This document shows, piece by piece, positions 52,694 to 60,839 of a stretch of 64,000 nucleotides of DNA (position 1 is the stretch's first letter; the number at the start of each line of letters is the position of its first letter). The notes under the pieces are model-generated. The model saw nothing but the letters and a program-made list of their open reading frames with translations. It ran no database searches and was not told where the DNA came from. Made by a program: the position numbers and the translations under genes. Source of the stretch: Clostridia bacterium (GTDB taxonomy: Bacteria > Bacillota > Clostridia > Oscillospirales > CAG-272); contig JAFQRL010000011.1 in the NCBI GenBank assembly GCA_017410065.1, positions 62,001 through 126,000 of the forward strand, given 5' to 3'.

Positions 52694-53438
52694 GATCAAA
52701 TGGTCCTTGGAGATAGCCGTGGGAATAGGAATATGGCTTGCTATATGGCAGATTTTTGCCGTACGTGAAAATAACAGCTTCCTATTCCCCGACATCCCAT
52801 CAACCTTATCCGCTCTCGGAGAAATTATCCGCACAGGCGAATTTGTAAAAACTGTTTCCTCTACTCTCATAAGAGTTCTGATAGGTCTTGGATCGGGTAT
52901 CGCCGCAGGAGGCGTCCTCGCGGTGCTCTCACACCACCTATCCTTTGTCAAAGCCTTTCTCGCTCCGATACTTTCGGTCATAAAAGCCACTCCTGTTGCA
53001 TCCTTTATAATTATTCTGTGGATCAAAATGGATGGCGGCGAGCTAGCCATATTTATTGCGTTTATGATGGTTATGCCGATCATCTGGCAGAACCTTATTG
53101 ACGGATACAACTCAATAGACAGATCTTTATCCGAGGTTTGTATTTGCTATGAGTTTTCATTTATAAAAAGGCTCAGGGTCTTGGTTATTCCAAATCTCAT
53201 AAGATATCTTATTCCAGGCATAGTCACCGCAACGGGACTGGCTTGGAAATCCGAGATCGCCGCAGAGATAATCGCTTACACAAGAGATTCCATAGGTCAG
53301 AATATCAATGACGCAAAGTTTAATATGGACAGCCCAACGGTTTTTGCCTGGACACTTATCGTTATAGCCTTAAGCATAGCTCTTGAGCTTATCGCAAAGC
53401 TAATCCTTTGGAGGTGCAAGAAATGGGCGTCGAATTAA
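52668..53438 (+). CDS. ABC transporter permease (NitT/TauT-like)
   Basis: A 256-aa permease with about six transmembrane segments. The N-terminus and WKSEIAAEIIAYTRDSIGQNI near the C-terminus are typical of NitT/TauT-type permeases, and the cytoplasmic coupling loop is seen near SLSEVCICYEFS. It overlaps the substrate-binding protein gene by 26 bp and the ATPase gene by 16 bp, an unusually tight set. Confidence 0.88.
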   Translation: MKNSTISPKIKWSLEIAVGIGIWLAIWQIFAVRENNSFLFPDIPSTLSALGEIIRTGEFVKTVSSTLIRVLIGLGSGIAAGGVLAVLSHHLSFVKAFLAPILSVIKATPVASFIIILWIKMDGGELAIFIAFMMVMPIIWQNLIDGYNSIDRSLSEVCICYEFSFIKRLRVLVIPNLIRYLIPGIVTATGLAWKSEIAAEIIAYTRDSIGQNINDAKFNMDSPTVFAWTLIVIALSIALELIAKLILWRCKKWASN

Positions 53439-54076
53439 AAAACGTAACTAAAATATTCGATTCAAAAATCAGGATCAATTCCTTAAGCTTCACCTTTCCG
53501 GATAAAGGCGTTGTTTGCCTTATCGGTGATAGCGGTGTCGGTAAAACAACTCTGGCAAGAATGATCGCAGGATTGGATAACGACTACTTAGGTGAAATTT
53601 ACGGTGGCGGTATAGAAAACGTTTCCGTTGCTTTCCAGGAGCACAGACTGTTCCCTACTCTATCTGCCATTGACAACGTAGTTCTTGCCAATTACAGCAG
53701 AAAAAATACGGAAGCAGTCAGGGATGCTCAAGGACTCCTTTTCAGGCTCGGCTTCAAGGAGTTTGAGTTAAAGCTCCTGCCCTCTCAGCTATCGGGAGGA
53801 ATGAGGCAAAGAGTATCTCTGGCAAGAGCGTTTCTTAGGAAAGCACCGGTCTTGATTTTGGACGAAGCTACAAAAGAGCTCGATTATAAGCTTAGATCGA
53901 ACGTACTTGAAATTATTAAAGAGCAGTCAAAAGAGAGGCTCGTTATTTTAATAACCCACGATGCAAATGACATAATTGAGCTTTCCGCGAAAGTCTTGCT
54001 TTTGACCGAACCGAAAAGGCGGGCAGATGATAATTGTTCCGAACAAAAATTTATAAATATCAAGCCGATAAAATAA
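53423..54076 (+). CDS. ABC transporter ATP-binding protein
   Basis: A 217-aa ATPase. Walker A is GDSGVGKT (35-42), the signature is LSGGMRQRVSLARAF, Walker B is VLILDEAT, and the H-loop is LVILITHDAND. It matches the NitT/TauT class (SsuB/TauB/NrtD-like). ATG 53423 is chosen for GGAGGTG directly upstream; a TTG 15 bp earlier is in frame. The Q-loop region reads VSVAFQEHRLFPTLSA. Confidence 0.92.
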   Translation: MGVELKNVTKIFDSKIRINSLSFTFPDKGVVCLIGDSGVGKTTLARMIAGLDNDYLGEIYGGGIENVSVAFQEHRLFPTLSAIDNVVLANYSRKNTEAVRDAQGLLFRLGFKEFELKLLPSQLSGGMRQRVSLARAFLRKAPVLILDEATKELDYKLRSNVLEIIKEQSKERLVILITHDANDIIELSAKVLLLTEPKRRADDNCSEQKFINIKPIK

Positions 54077-54080
54077 AATT

Positions 54081-54119
54081 ATCCCCTTGGTGCACAGTTC
54101 GTCACCAAGGGGATGTCAA
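54081..54119 (+). terminator. Terminator of crp-ABC operon
   Basis: Perfect 12-bp stem ATCCCCTTGGTG/CACCAAGGGGAT (54081-54092, 54103-54114). The T tract begins several bases later, so its strength is uncertain. Confidence 0.6.
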
Positions 54120-54183
54120 CATTTTTATACTGTTTTAATACTATTATTTACATTTAAGGTGGTTTTCGATGCAAAACTCGTAT

Positions 54184-55632
54184 TTATGATTTTGCATCTT
54201 CGTTAAGCTTATTGAGCTTTATATTTTGAAAATGCTCCTTGGTTGCACTTTTAACAACCTTGCTGAGTCCTATAACACCAATAAGATTAGGAACAGCCAT
54301 CAATGCGTTTGTAATGTCAGCGACCGTCCATATAAGTCCAAGGTTTACCGCAGTACCGACAAACACAAATCCAACGTAAATTATCCTATATGCCCAGATG
54401 GCAAAGGTGCTGTGTTTTTTGAAGAGATAGCCTGCACAAACCTCTCCGTAATAAGCCCATCCAAGGATCGTTGATAGAGCAAAGAATACGGTCGCGATCG
54501 CTATGCCGATCTCTCCAACGTACGGAAGTGCCTCACCGAAGGCTGCACTGCTGAGCGCCGCACCATCAACAGCGGGCTTAGTTCCTGCGTAAAACGAATC
54601 GAGATATACATCGGATGTCAGAACGACAAGCGCCGAAAGAGTGCAGATAACGATCGTGGTGATAAACACCTCAAACATTCCCCACATTCCCTGCTTAACA
54701 GGATCATTTGTATTCGATGCTGCGTGAGCAATGGGCGCGCTGCCAAGACCTGCCTCGTTAGAAAATACTCCTCTGCCAATGCCGTAGCGCATAGCACTCA
54801 TAATACCGTAACCGGCGGCACCGCCGAATGCGGCCTTGAAATTAAATGCCTCTTTGAAAATAAGAGCAAATGCCGCAGGTATCTTTGTAATGTTAAAGCA
54901 AAGAGCAACAATTGCGGAAAGAATAAAGAAAACAGCCATAACCGGAACGAGCTTTTCGTTTACCGAAGCAATTCTTTTAACACCGCCAAGAATAACCGCG
55001 CCAACAAGAACTGTGAGCACGATGCCTGTAACCCAAAGAGGGATATTCAGAGTTGAATTCAAAACAACGGCAATAGAATTTGACTGAGTAGCATTACCTG
55101 TGCCAAGGCAAGCAATCATAGTAAATACAGCAAACAAAGCCGCGAGCCATTTGAGGCCAAGCCCTTTTTTGATATAATACATCGGGCCGCCGACCAACGC
55201 ACCGTAATCGTTTCTTTCCCTATACTTTATGGAAAGGACGATCTCACTATACTTTGTGAGCATTCCAAGCAAAGCACTGATCCACATCCAGAATACGGCA
55301 CCGGGTCCACCTGCAACAAGCGCTGTCGCAAGGCCTGCGATGCTTCCTGTACCGATCGTGCCCGCAAGGGCTGTCGTTACAGCTTGGAACGGGCTGACAC
55401 TTCCCGACTCCTTCTTATGCTGCCTTTTATCCAAAAGGCTTCCTGCGGTGCTTTTCATCACATATCCGAACCTTCTGAATTGCATCGCCCTCAGACGGAT
55501 CGTAACAAAAATTCCAGCAATGATCAGCATTACCATCATTGCAATGCTAAGAAAGTTATCATATATAACCTTCAGTAGGCCTTCGAAGTCAAAGCTGAAA
55601 AGTCGGCTAAAAAAATCTGATACTGCGCCCAT
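54184..55632 (-). CDS. Alanine/glycine:cation symporter family protein
   Basis: A 482-aa membrane transporter of the AGCS family (AlsT/DagA), importing alanine or glycine with sodium or protons. Family blocks: TALAGTIGTGSIAGLATAL (near residue 90), GGPMYYIKKGL, and the signature-type RYGIGRGVFSNEAGLGSAPIAHAA. About 10-11 transmembrane segments. The C-terminal 30 residues are polar. Stand-alone gene; a tRNA pair lies upstream on the same strand. Confidence 0.94.
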   Translation of the reverse strand: MGAVSDFFSRLFSFDFEGLLKVIYDNFLSIAMMVMLIIAGIFVTIRLRAMQFRRFGYVMKSTAGSLLDKRQHKKESGSVSPFQAVTTALAGTIGTGSIAGLATALVAGGPGAVFWMWISALLGMLTKYSEIVLSIKYRERNDYGALVGGPMYYIKKGLGLKWLAALFAVFTMIACLGTGNATQSNSIAVVLNSTLNIPLWVTGIVLTVLVGAVILGGVKRIASVNEKLVPVMAVFFILSAIVALCFNITKIPAAFALIFKEAFNFKAAFGGAAGYGIMSAMRYGIGRGVFSNEAGLGSAPIAHAASNTNDPVKQGMWGMFEVFITTIVICTLSALVVLTSDVYLDSFYAGTKPAVDGAALSSAAFGEALPYVGEIGIAIATVFFALSTILGWAYYGEVCAGYLFKKHSTFAIWAYRIIYVGFVFVGTAVNLGLIWTVADITNALMAVPNLIGVIGLSKVVKSATKEHFQNIKLNKLNEDAKS

Positions 55633-55665
55633 ATTATAACCCTTTCAATTGTTTGGACGTAATAA

Positions 55666-55700
55666 AACCACTCATCTTATAAAAAATAAAATGAGTGGTT
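55666..55700 (-). terminator. Terminator of tRNA-Arg-His transcript
   Basis: Ten-bp stem AACCACTCAT/ATGAGTGGTT (55666-55675, 55691-55700). The U tract on the minus transcript is short. Confidence 0.55.
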
Positions 55701-55701
55701 A

Positions 55702-55779
55702 TGGGGTGAAATATGGGATTCGAACCCACGACCTCCAGGGCCACAACCTGGCGCTCTAACCAACTGAGCTAATTCCACC
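55702..55779 (-). tRNA. tRNA-His (GTG)
   Basis: Minus-strand cloverleaf of 78 nt including the extra 5' G (G-1) paired with C73. Anticodon stem CCAGG/CCTGG with loop TTGTGGC giving GTG; T-loop GGTTCGAATCC; CCA encoded. Confidence 0.95.
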
Positions 55780-55787
55780 GTATCATA

Positions 55788-55864
55788 TGGCGTGCCTTGA
55801 GGGACTCGAACCCCCGACCTACTGCTTAGAAGGCAGTTGCTCTATCCAGCTGAGCTAAAGGCAC
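55788..55864 (-). tRNA. tRNA-Arg (TCT)
   Basis: Minus-strand cloverleaf of 77 nt: acceptor GTGCCTT/AAGGCAC, anticodon loop CTTCTAA giving TCT, T-loop GGTTCGAGTCC, CCA encoded. First in the pair after the promoter. Confidence 0.95.
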
Positions 55865-55883
55865 GTGCTTGACAACGGCTATT

Positions 55884-55912
55884 ATTATAACAGAATATTT
55901 TTATTTTGTCAA
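55884..55912 (-). promoter_or_regulatory. Promoter of tRNA-Arg-His
   Basis: Minus strand: TTGACA (55912-55907), 17-bp spacer, TATAAT (55889-55884), perfect hexamers. Confidence 0.88.
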
Positions 55913-55982
55913 TACCTTTATTTCAATTTTTTTAAAAAAACAAGAAAAAGCACCCATTAGCAAAGAAATAATTAAATAATCA

Positions 55983-56291
55983 TCATATCTGTTTTTTGCA
56001 GATAAGCTTAACTCCCTCGACAGCAACTATAACAAGCACCTCGCCGACCTCGTAAACATCGCCTTCAAATGCGGCGCGGGCAGACCAAACAAGACCGTTG
56101 ACCCTTGCTTCACCGCAACCTGCAAAATTATCTATTTTTTCAATCACCACACACTTCTCGCCAATAATATTATCAACTGTGTTTGCGTGCTTTGGGAGAC
56201 TTCTTTTCTTTCTGATAATAAAGAAGGTAGCCAGCAACAAGGCAACAGCCGCCACCGAAGCTACAAGGATCCATACCCAACCGTTTTCCAT
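55983..56291 (-). CDS. NfeD-like membrane protein
   Basis: A 102-aa protein with one N-terminal transmembrane segment (VWILVASVAAVALLLATFFII), a linker, and a small beta-rich OB-fold-like domain (IIGEKCVVIEKI, GEARVNGLVWSAR, VGEVLVIVAVEGVKL), the NfeD C-terminal pattern. NfeD proteins usually pair with a stomatin/flotillin or a SppA-like protease; no partner is adjacent. Start ATG 56291 with ACGGAGGAT upstream. Confidence 0.85.
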   Translation of the reverse strand: MENGWVWILVASVAAVALLLATFFIIRKKRSLPKHANTVDNIIGEKCVVIEKIDNFAGCGEARVNGLVWSARAAFEGDVYEVGEVLVIVAVEGVKLICKKQI

Positions 56292-56326
56292 ATATCCTCC
56301 GTAATGGATTCAAACTTACTTTAAAT

Positions 56327-56355
56327 ATAATATCACAAAATCCCGTGAATGTCAA
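56327..56355 (-). promoter_or_regulatory. Promoter of nfeD-like gene
   Basis: Minus strand: TTGACA (56355-56350), 17-bp spacer, TATTAT (56332-56327). Confidence 0.75.
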
Positions 56356-56466
56356 TCAAAATAAACAAAAAAGCTTGATGCGAATAATTACGCAACCGAT
56401 AATTTACAAATATCATCGTTTTTTCTTCTAAAATATCTCTGCAAATTGTAATTTTTGAAAAAACTA

Positions 56467-56495
56467 TTGACAAATTCGATATAATATTGTATTAT
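56467..56495 (+). promoter_or_regulatory. Promoter of acpP
   Basis: TTGACA (56467-56472), 17-bp spacer, TATTAT (56490-56495), 55 bp ahead of acpP. Confidence 0.78.
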
Positions 56496-56549
56496 AAGTA
56501 CGGCATTAAGCTTGTTTTTTAACGAAAATATGCATAAAGGAGGATAGTT

Positions 56550-56780
56550 ATGTTTGAGAATCTGAAGAAGTTTCTTGTAGAAAAGCTTAGCATCAAGGCA
56601 GATGACATCACAATGGATGCAGAGCTTTCCGCAGACCTTGGAATTAATTCTCTTGAGCTTGCAGATCTTGTTTATCTTTGTGAGGAAGAATTTAATGTTG
56701 AGATAGCAGACGATGATCTTCACAGCTTCAAGACTGTTGGAGACGTAGTTCGTTACCTTGAATCAGCTACCAACAACTGA
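56550..56780 (+). CDS. acpP: Acyl carrier protein
   Basis: A 76-aa acidic four-helix carrier protein. The phosphopantetheine serine is S34 in GINSLELADLV; the usual DSL motif has Asp before the Ser, here Asn33. The Shine-Dalgarno AAAGGAGGA is excellent. The gene stands alone with its own promoter and hairpin terminator, far from the fatty-acid genes one might expect. It could serve fatty-acid synthesis or a more specialised pathway. Confidence 0.92.
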   Translation: MFENLKKFLVEKLSIKADDITMDAELSADLGINSLELADLVYLCEEEFNVEIADDDLHSFKTVGDVVRYLESATNN

Positions 56781-56788
56781 TAATATAT

Positions 56789-56820
56789 AAAGGTTGCTAT
56801 CGTATAGATCAGCAACCTTT
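56789..56820 (+). terminator. Hairpin after acpP
   Basis: Ten-bp stem AAAGGTTGCT/AGCAACCTTT (56789-56798, 56811-56820), followed by an A/T-rich stretch with only a weak T run. Confidence 0.65.
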
Positions 56821-56854
56821 ATTAATTATATTCATATCACTTATTCGGTTTTCT

Positions 56855-57187
56855 TCATATTTTAATATATATATACCTTCCGTCCTCTGAGCAAGGGTCA
56901 TCCGAGATAATGCTCTCGTATTTATTCATCATATATTCAGCCTCAGTTGTCGCCTCAGGAAGCTCCTCCTTTGGAACGTAGAGCTGTATGATTCCCTTCT
57001 TTTTTACAGACTTCAGAATTCTTGTAACCGCAGGATAAGCCTTTGTATCGTTTTTATCCTTTGGAGACGGGATCTCAAGCCTTATCAGCTCGGTGCCAAC
57101 AGCTCTTTCGCTTGCGACGGTGAACATTATTTCTGTCAGTAATGCGGTATAATTTCTTTCTCTCAACTTAATCCTTGAATAATTCAT
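56855..57187 (-). CDS. Conserved-looking hypothetical protein
   Basis: A 110-aa protein from ATG 57187, alternative start 57196. No domain is recognised. It begins MNYSRIKLRERNYTALL and ends with acidic DDPCSEDGRYIYIKI; the middle has KSVKKKGIIQLYVPKEEL. No signal peptide or transmembrane segment. It is divergent from the CDF transporter gene, with under 80 bp between them, which leaves room for shared promoters. Function unknown; the frame is well used and has no overlapping candidate. Confidence 0.6.
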   Translation of the reverse strand: MNYSRIKLRERNYTALLTEIMFTVASERAVGTELIRLEIPSPKDKNDTKAYPAVTRILKSVKKKGIIQLYVPKEELPEATTEAEYMMNKYESIISDDPCSEDGRYIYIKI

Positions 57188-57266
57188 AATAACCATCCGA
57201 ATATGATTTGATGATATTATATCACAAATAAATAAAAAAGTAAATAGTTTTTTAATTGGAGACAAT

Positions 57267-58439
57267 ATGACAAAGCTTTTAGTCAAGCTGTTTGTAAAAA
57301 ATCCCGATAAAACATCGGATCCAATTGTCAGAAAGGCTTACGGCACTCTGTCAAGCATAGTAGGAATAATAATCAATTTCCTGCTTGCATCGATAAAGCT
57401 CTTCGCGGGCATTCTTTCGGGATCCATTGCAATCACCGCAGACGCATTCAACAATCTTTCGGATGCAGGCTCATCCGTCGTAACTCTTATAAGCTTCAAG
57501 CTTTCTGCAAAGCCTGCCGACAGAGACCACCCCTTCGGTCACGCAAGAATGGAATACGTATCCTCAATGATAGTTTCATTCCTGATAATGCTTGTGGGCT
57601 TTGAGCTTCTTATGGATTCTGTCGGCTCAATTTTCACCGCAAATTCCGACTCACCGAGCGATCTTTCTCTATTAACGATCATAATTCTTTCAATTTCCAT
57701 ATTAATGAAGCTTTGGCTCGGCGTTTTCAATAACAAAAATGCAAAGGCGATAGGCTCCGAGGCTCTTCGCGCCGCATCAACCGATAGCTTCAGCGACACT
57801 ATATCAACGACCGCCGTTCTCGCCTCAAATGTATTGGTCAGCCTTACGGGCTACACTATCATCGATGCGATCGTTGGACTTGCGGTTTCGGTTATCATAC
57901 TCATCGCAGGCGCGAAAATTCTTAACGAAACAAAAAACGCCCTTCTCGGCGAGGCACCTGTGAAGGATATCGTCGATAATATAGAAAAAATCGTATCCGA
58001 ATATCCCGACATAATCGGAATACACGATATGATGGTTCATAACTACGGCCCGAGAACATATATAGCATCATTCCACGCAGAGGTGGACGGAGAGGACGAT
58101 ATATTCAGGCTCCACGACACAATAGATAACGTTGAGCGAAGCATAAAGGATCGCCTTGGAATTGCCTGCACGATCCATATGGACCCCATAGTTACGAACG
58201 ACGAGAAAACAAACGAGCTACGAACACTCCTTGACAAAGCCCTGAAAAAGATCGAAACGAAGCTTTCCATCCACGACTTCAGAGTTGTGATAGGAGACAC
58301 ACACACGAATCTTATCTTTGACGTAGTCGTACCGTTTGAGTGCAAGGAAAAGGATGCCACCCTTGTCAGATCGATCTGCGATTCGGTAGCCGAAGAGGAC
58401 CCGAAATGTTATTGCGTAATCACCGTTGATCGCGGTTAA
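57267..58439 (+). CDS. Cation diffusion facilitator transporter
   Basis: A 390-aa CDF metal exporter with six transmembrane segments and a long cytoplasmic C-terminus (about residues 235-390) that is larger than usual. Site A has ITADAFNNLSDAGSS: the metal pair is N62 and D66, where FieF has Asp-Asp. DRDHPFGHARMEY follows, and the second half-site is STDSFSDTIS. The metal (Zn, Fe, Mn) cannot be fixed from this; N/D is seen in several clostridial members. AATTGGAGA precedes the ATG. Confidence 0.92.
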   Translation: MTKLLVKLFVKNPDKTSDPIVRKAYGTLSSIVGIIINFLLASIKLFAGILSGSIAITADAFNNLSDAGSSVVTLISFKLSAKPADRDHPFGHARMEYVSSMIVSFLIMLVGFELLMDSVGSIFTANSDSPSDLSLLTIIILSISILMKLWLGVFNNKNAKAIGSEALRAASTDSFSDTISTTAVLASNVLVSLTGYTIIDAIVGLAVSVIILIAGAKILNETKNALLGEAPVKDIVDNIEKIVSEYPDIIGIHDMMVHNYGPRTYIASFHAEVDGEDDIFRLHDTIDNVERSIKDRLGIACTIHMDPIVTNDEKTNELRTLLDKALKKIETKLSIHDFRVVIGDTHTNLIFDVVVPFECKEKDATLVRSICDSVAEEDPKCYCVITVDRG

Positions 58440-58470
58440 TAATTGTTTTAAATCTTTATTTTAATAATAT

Positions 58471-58541
58471 AAATTGCGGCAGAATACAGTTAGCGGGATG
58501 ATCGAATCTATCCAAGCGCATTGCTCTGCCGCAATTTTTTA
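58471..58541. terminator. Long-loop hairpin terminator, convergent genes
   Basis: Perfect 13-bp stem AAATTGCGGCAGA/TCTGCCGCAATTT (58471-58483, 58525-58537) with a 41-nt loop that can form an inner stem, then Ts. Serves the CDF gene and the convergent dehydrogenase gene. Confidence 0.7.
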
Positions 58542-59489
58542 TATATCAACTCTGTTTTTTATATCTCCGTTATAGTATGCCTTTATATTTTCTATAATAA
58601 TATTCAAGCATCGCACTCTTGCCTCGTATGAGCCCCAGGCGCAGTGAGGAGTGAGAATAACGTTCGGAAGATCCTTGATCTTATTATACGGATGATCGAT
58701 TCCAAAGGGCTCGGTGCTGTATACGTCGCATCCGTACCCCGCAAGCTTTCCCGAAAGAACGGCATCTACCACGTCCGTCTCGTTGACAACGTCTCCCCTT
58801 GCCTCGTTTACAAGAATAGCTCCGGACTTCATAAGCGAAAGCCTTTCCCTGTTTATTAAATGCCTTGTACTGTCATTCAAAGGACAATGCAAGGTGATAA
58901 TATCGCTTTCCTTGCAAAGTGTGTCTATATCCACGCACTCAACTCCGTCAATGTCTGTGCGCTTATTAACAATAAGCCTTACGCCGAAAGCCTTTGCAAT
59001 GCGACCTACGGCGGAGCCTATCCCACCGTATCCGACAATGCCCCAGGTCTTGCCCGTGAGCTCGTGAAAAACAGGAACGAGCCTATTCGGGGTACCCGAT
59101 TGAGTGTATTCTCCGCTTTTAACGAATTCATTAAAGACCGAAAGATGGGTGATAAGGCTTAAAACGGTGCTTGCGGTGATCAGCGCAACGCTATCGGATG
59201 AATACCCTGGTACGTTGCAGACGGCAATTCCCCGCTCTCTTGATGCGTTAAGATCCACGTTATCAAAGCCGGTTGCAAAAACGCAGATCAGCCTCAGCTT
59301 ACCAGAGCAAGAGATGATCTCTCTCGTGAGCTTCACCTTATTGATGATAACCACGTCCGCACCAACGATCCTTTCTTTTGCTTCGGCGGAAGTTGAAGTT
59401 TCATATATCTCAAGCTCTCCAAGGTCGGAAAGAAGCTCTATCGGGGTATCGGCGCCAAGTGTGGCTCTGTCAAGAATTTTAATAACCAT
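58539..59489 (-). CDS. D-isomer specific 2-hydroxyacid dehydrogenase
   Basis: A 316-aa NAD-dependent dehydrogenase. It has the NAD motif GYGGIGSAVGR, the substrate Arg in NEARGDVVNE, the Glu in YSTEPFG and the catalytic His in TPHCAWGSYE. The pattern resembles glycerate/hydroxypyruvate reductases, but the substrate cannot be fixed; D-lactate is less likely. ATG 59489 follows a purine-rich GAGGTTTGAT region. Single gene. Confidence 0.9.
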   Translation of the reverse strand: MVIKILDRATLGADTPIELLSDLGELEIYETSTSAEAKERIVGADVVIINKVKLTREIISCSGKLRLICVFATGFDNVDLNASRERGIAVCNVPGYSSDSVALITASTVLSLITHLSVFNEFVKSGEYTQSGTPNRLVPVFHELTGKTWGIVGYGGIGSAVGRIAKAFGVRLIVNKRTDIDGVECVDIDTLCKESDIITLHCPLNDSTRHLINRERLSLMKSGAILVNEARGDVVNETDVVDAVLSGKLAGYGCDVYSTEPFGIDHPYNKIKDLPNVILTPHCAWGSYEARVRCLNIIIENIKAYYNGDIKNRVDI

Positions 59490-59618
59490 ATCAAACCTCG
59501 TTATATTTCACTATATAGATTATAACCAATATAAAACCGAAAGTCAATATGTATTATACGAGATAATTATTTATTACATATATTATTTAAAATTATTTAA
59601 AATTATTTCGCAAAACAC

Positions 59619-59647
59619 TTGACAACAAAGAAAATATATGATATAAT
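59619..59647 (+). promoter_or_regulatory. Promoter of rpmG-secE-nusG-rplKA
   Basis: TTGACA (59619-59624), 17-bp spacer, TATAAT (59642-59647), perfect hexamers. Confidence 0.9.
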
Positions 59648-59653
59648 GGTCGT

Positions 59654-59765
59654 ACCTCTGTTGAGGGCTTTTTTTGTGCGCTCATTTTGGGACAAGCGCA
59701 TACCTCGACATTGAGGGAGGTATTCAACGGGGTAAACCCGAATTCTATTAGGAGGTGCCGATAAT
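59654..59765 (+). ncRNA. Structured 5' leader of rpmG operon
   Basis: About 110 nt with a short CCTC-TGTT-GAGG hairpin and seven Ts (59673 region), a TGCGC/GCGCA stem, an ATACCTC/GAGGTAT stem, and GGG-TAAA-CCC before AGGAGG. The motif TACCTC...TTGAGGG occurs twice. It may be a ribosomal-protein or attenuation leader; I do not recognise a named family. Confidence 0.45.
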
Positions 59766-59915
59766 ATGAGAGTCAAAATTACACTCGCTTGCACAGATTG
59801 TAAGCAAAGAAATTATGACACAAAGAAAAACAAGAAGAACGATCCGGACAGACTTGAGATGAAAAAGTACTGCCGTTTCTGCCGCAAACACACTTTGCAC
59901 AAAGAAACTAAGTAA
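59766..59915 (+). CDS. rpmG: Ribosomal protein L33
   Basis: A 49-aa 50S protein. It has [21 protein letters not shown] and a zinc-ribbon with C9, C12, C36 and C39 (the zinc-binding C+ form). AGGAGG precedes the ATG at 59766. Leads secE-nusG-rplK-rplA. Confidence 0.97.
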   Translation: MRVKITLACTDCKQRNYDTKKNKKNDPDRLEMKKYCRFCRKHTLHKETK

Positions 59916-59932
59916 TTTCGGAGGATAAGTAT

Positions 59933-60166
59933 ATGGCAGAAGAAAAGAAAAGGCCTAACTTTTTTGTTAGAGCAGGTAAAAAGATCTCTAAGCTTTGCTC
60001 CGACACAGTTGGAGAGCTTAAGAAGGTTGCTTGGACTCCTCGCAGTGAGGTTGGCAAGACCTTTAAGCTTGTAATCGCTACGGTTGTTGCGGTTGCCGCA
60101 GTAATTATGCTTATCGATTTGGGTTCTTCTTGGCTCATTAACTCGATAGCAGGTTTGATCGGCTAA
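59933..60166 (+). CDS. secE: SecE preprotein translocase subunit
   Basis: A 77-aa protein with an amphipathic N-terminal region containing TVGELKKVAWTPRSEVGK and one C-terminal transmembrane segment (LVIATVVAVAAVIMLIDL). It clamps SecY in the translocon. GGAGGAT precedes the ATG. Between rpmG and nusG as in most Bacteria. Confidence 0.95.
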   Translation: MAEEKKRPNFFVRAGKKISKLCSDTVGELKKVAWTPRSEVGKTFKLVIATVVAVAAVIMLIDLGSSWLINSIAGLIG

Positions 60167-60171
60167 GCGAA

Positions 60172-60738
60172 ATGAGTAATATCAACGAAAAAAACCAGGG
60201 TCCCAGATGGTATGTTGCTCACACTTATACAGGCTATGAAAATAAGGTAAAGGATAGCATTGAGAAGATCGTTGAAAATCGCGGTCTCGGTCATCTTATC
60301 TATGACATCAAGGTTCCCTCGGTGAGCGAGGAGGTCGTTGATGAGGCAGGTAATCCTGTTCTTGATAAGACAGGCGCGCAGAAGATCGTTGAAACAAAGC
60401 TCTTCCCCAGCTACGTCTTTATCAAAATGACTATGAATGACGAATCCTGGCACGTTGTAAGAAACATCACAGGCGTCACGGGCTTTGTTGGCCCCGGGTC
60501 AGAGCCGACACCTCTCACCGATGAAGAGGTTGAGATGTTCCAGGTTGAGATCATCTCTGATGAATTCAAATTCAAGATCGGTGACAGAGTTGAAGTCGTA
60601 TCGGGTCTTTTCGTTGGATACTCGGGTACGCTTCAGGAGATCAGTGAAGATAAGAAGCAGCTTGTTATTCTTGCTTCCACTGAAAGGCGAGACATTCCCA
60701 TTATGGTTGATACCAAGGATGTTCGCATTGCGGAATAA
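60172..60738 (+). CDS. nusG: Transcription antitermination factor NusG
   Basis: A 188-aa protein with an NGN domain (WYVAHTYTGYENKVKDSIE, LFPSYVFIKM, VRNITGVTGFVG) and a C-terminal KOW domain (KIGDRVEVVSGLFVGYSGTL). It binds RNA polymerase and couples transcription with the ribosome or Rho. 5 bp after secE. Confidence 0.97.
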   Translation: MSNINEKNQGPRWYVAHTYTGYENKVKDSIEKIVENRGLGHLIYDIKVPSVSEEVVDEAGNPVLDKTGAQKIVETKLFPSYVFIKMTMNDESWHVVRNITGVTGFVGPGSEPTPLTDEEVEMFQVEIISDEFKFKIGDRVEVVSGLFVGYSGTLQEISEDKKQLVILASTERRDIPIMVDTKDVRIAE

Positions 60739-60839
60739 TTATTCCCTTTTAGCTTCTTTTATGAAGCATTATCGTGGGAGGGAGAAAAATTTTTCAATTC
60801 TCCCGTCTTAATTACCACATTTGGAGGTTATTATTAATC
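60739..60839 (+). promoter_or_regulatory. Candidate L1-type leader before rplK
   Basis: Two hairpins in the nusG-rplK gap: GCTTC/GAAGC (60752-60756, 60763-60767) and GGGAGAA/TTCTCCC (60780-60786, 60798-60804), then GGAGG. In other bacteria L1 represses the rplKA mRNA by binding such a leader; here this is inference. Confidence 0.35.
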
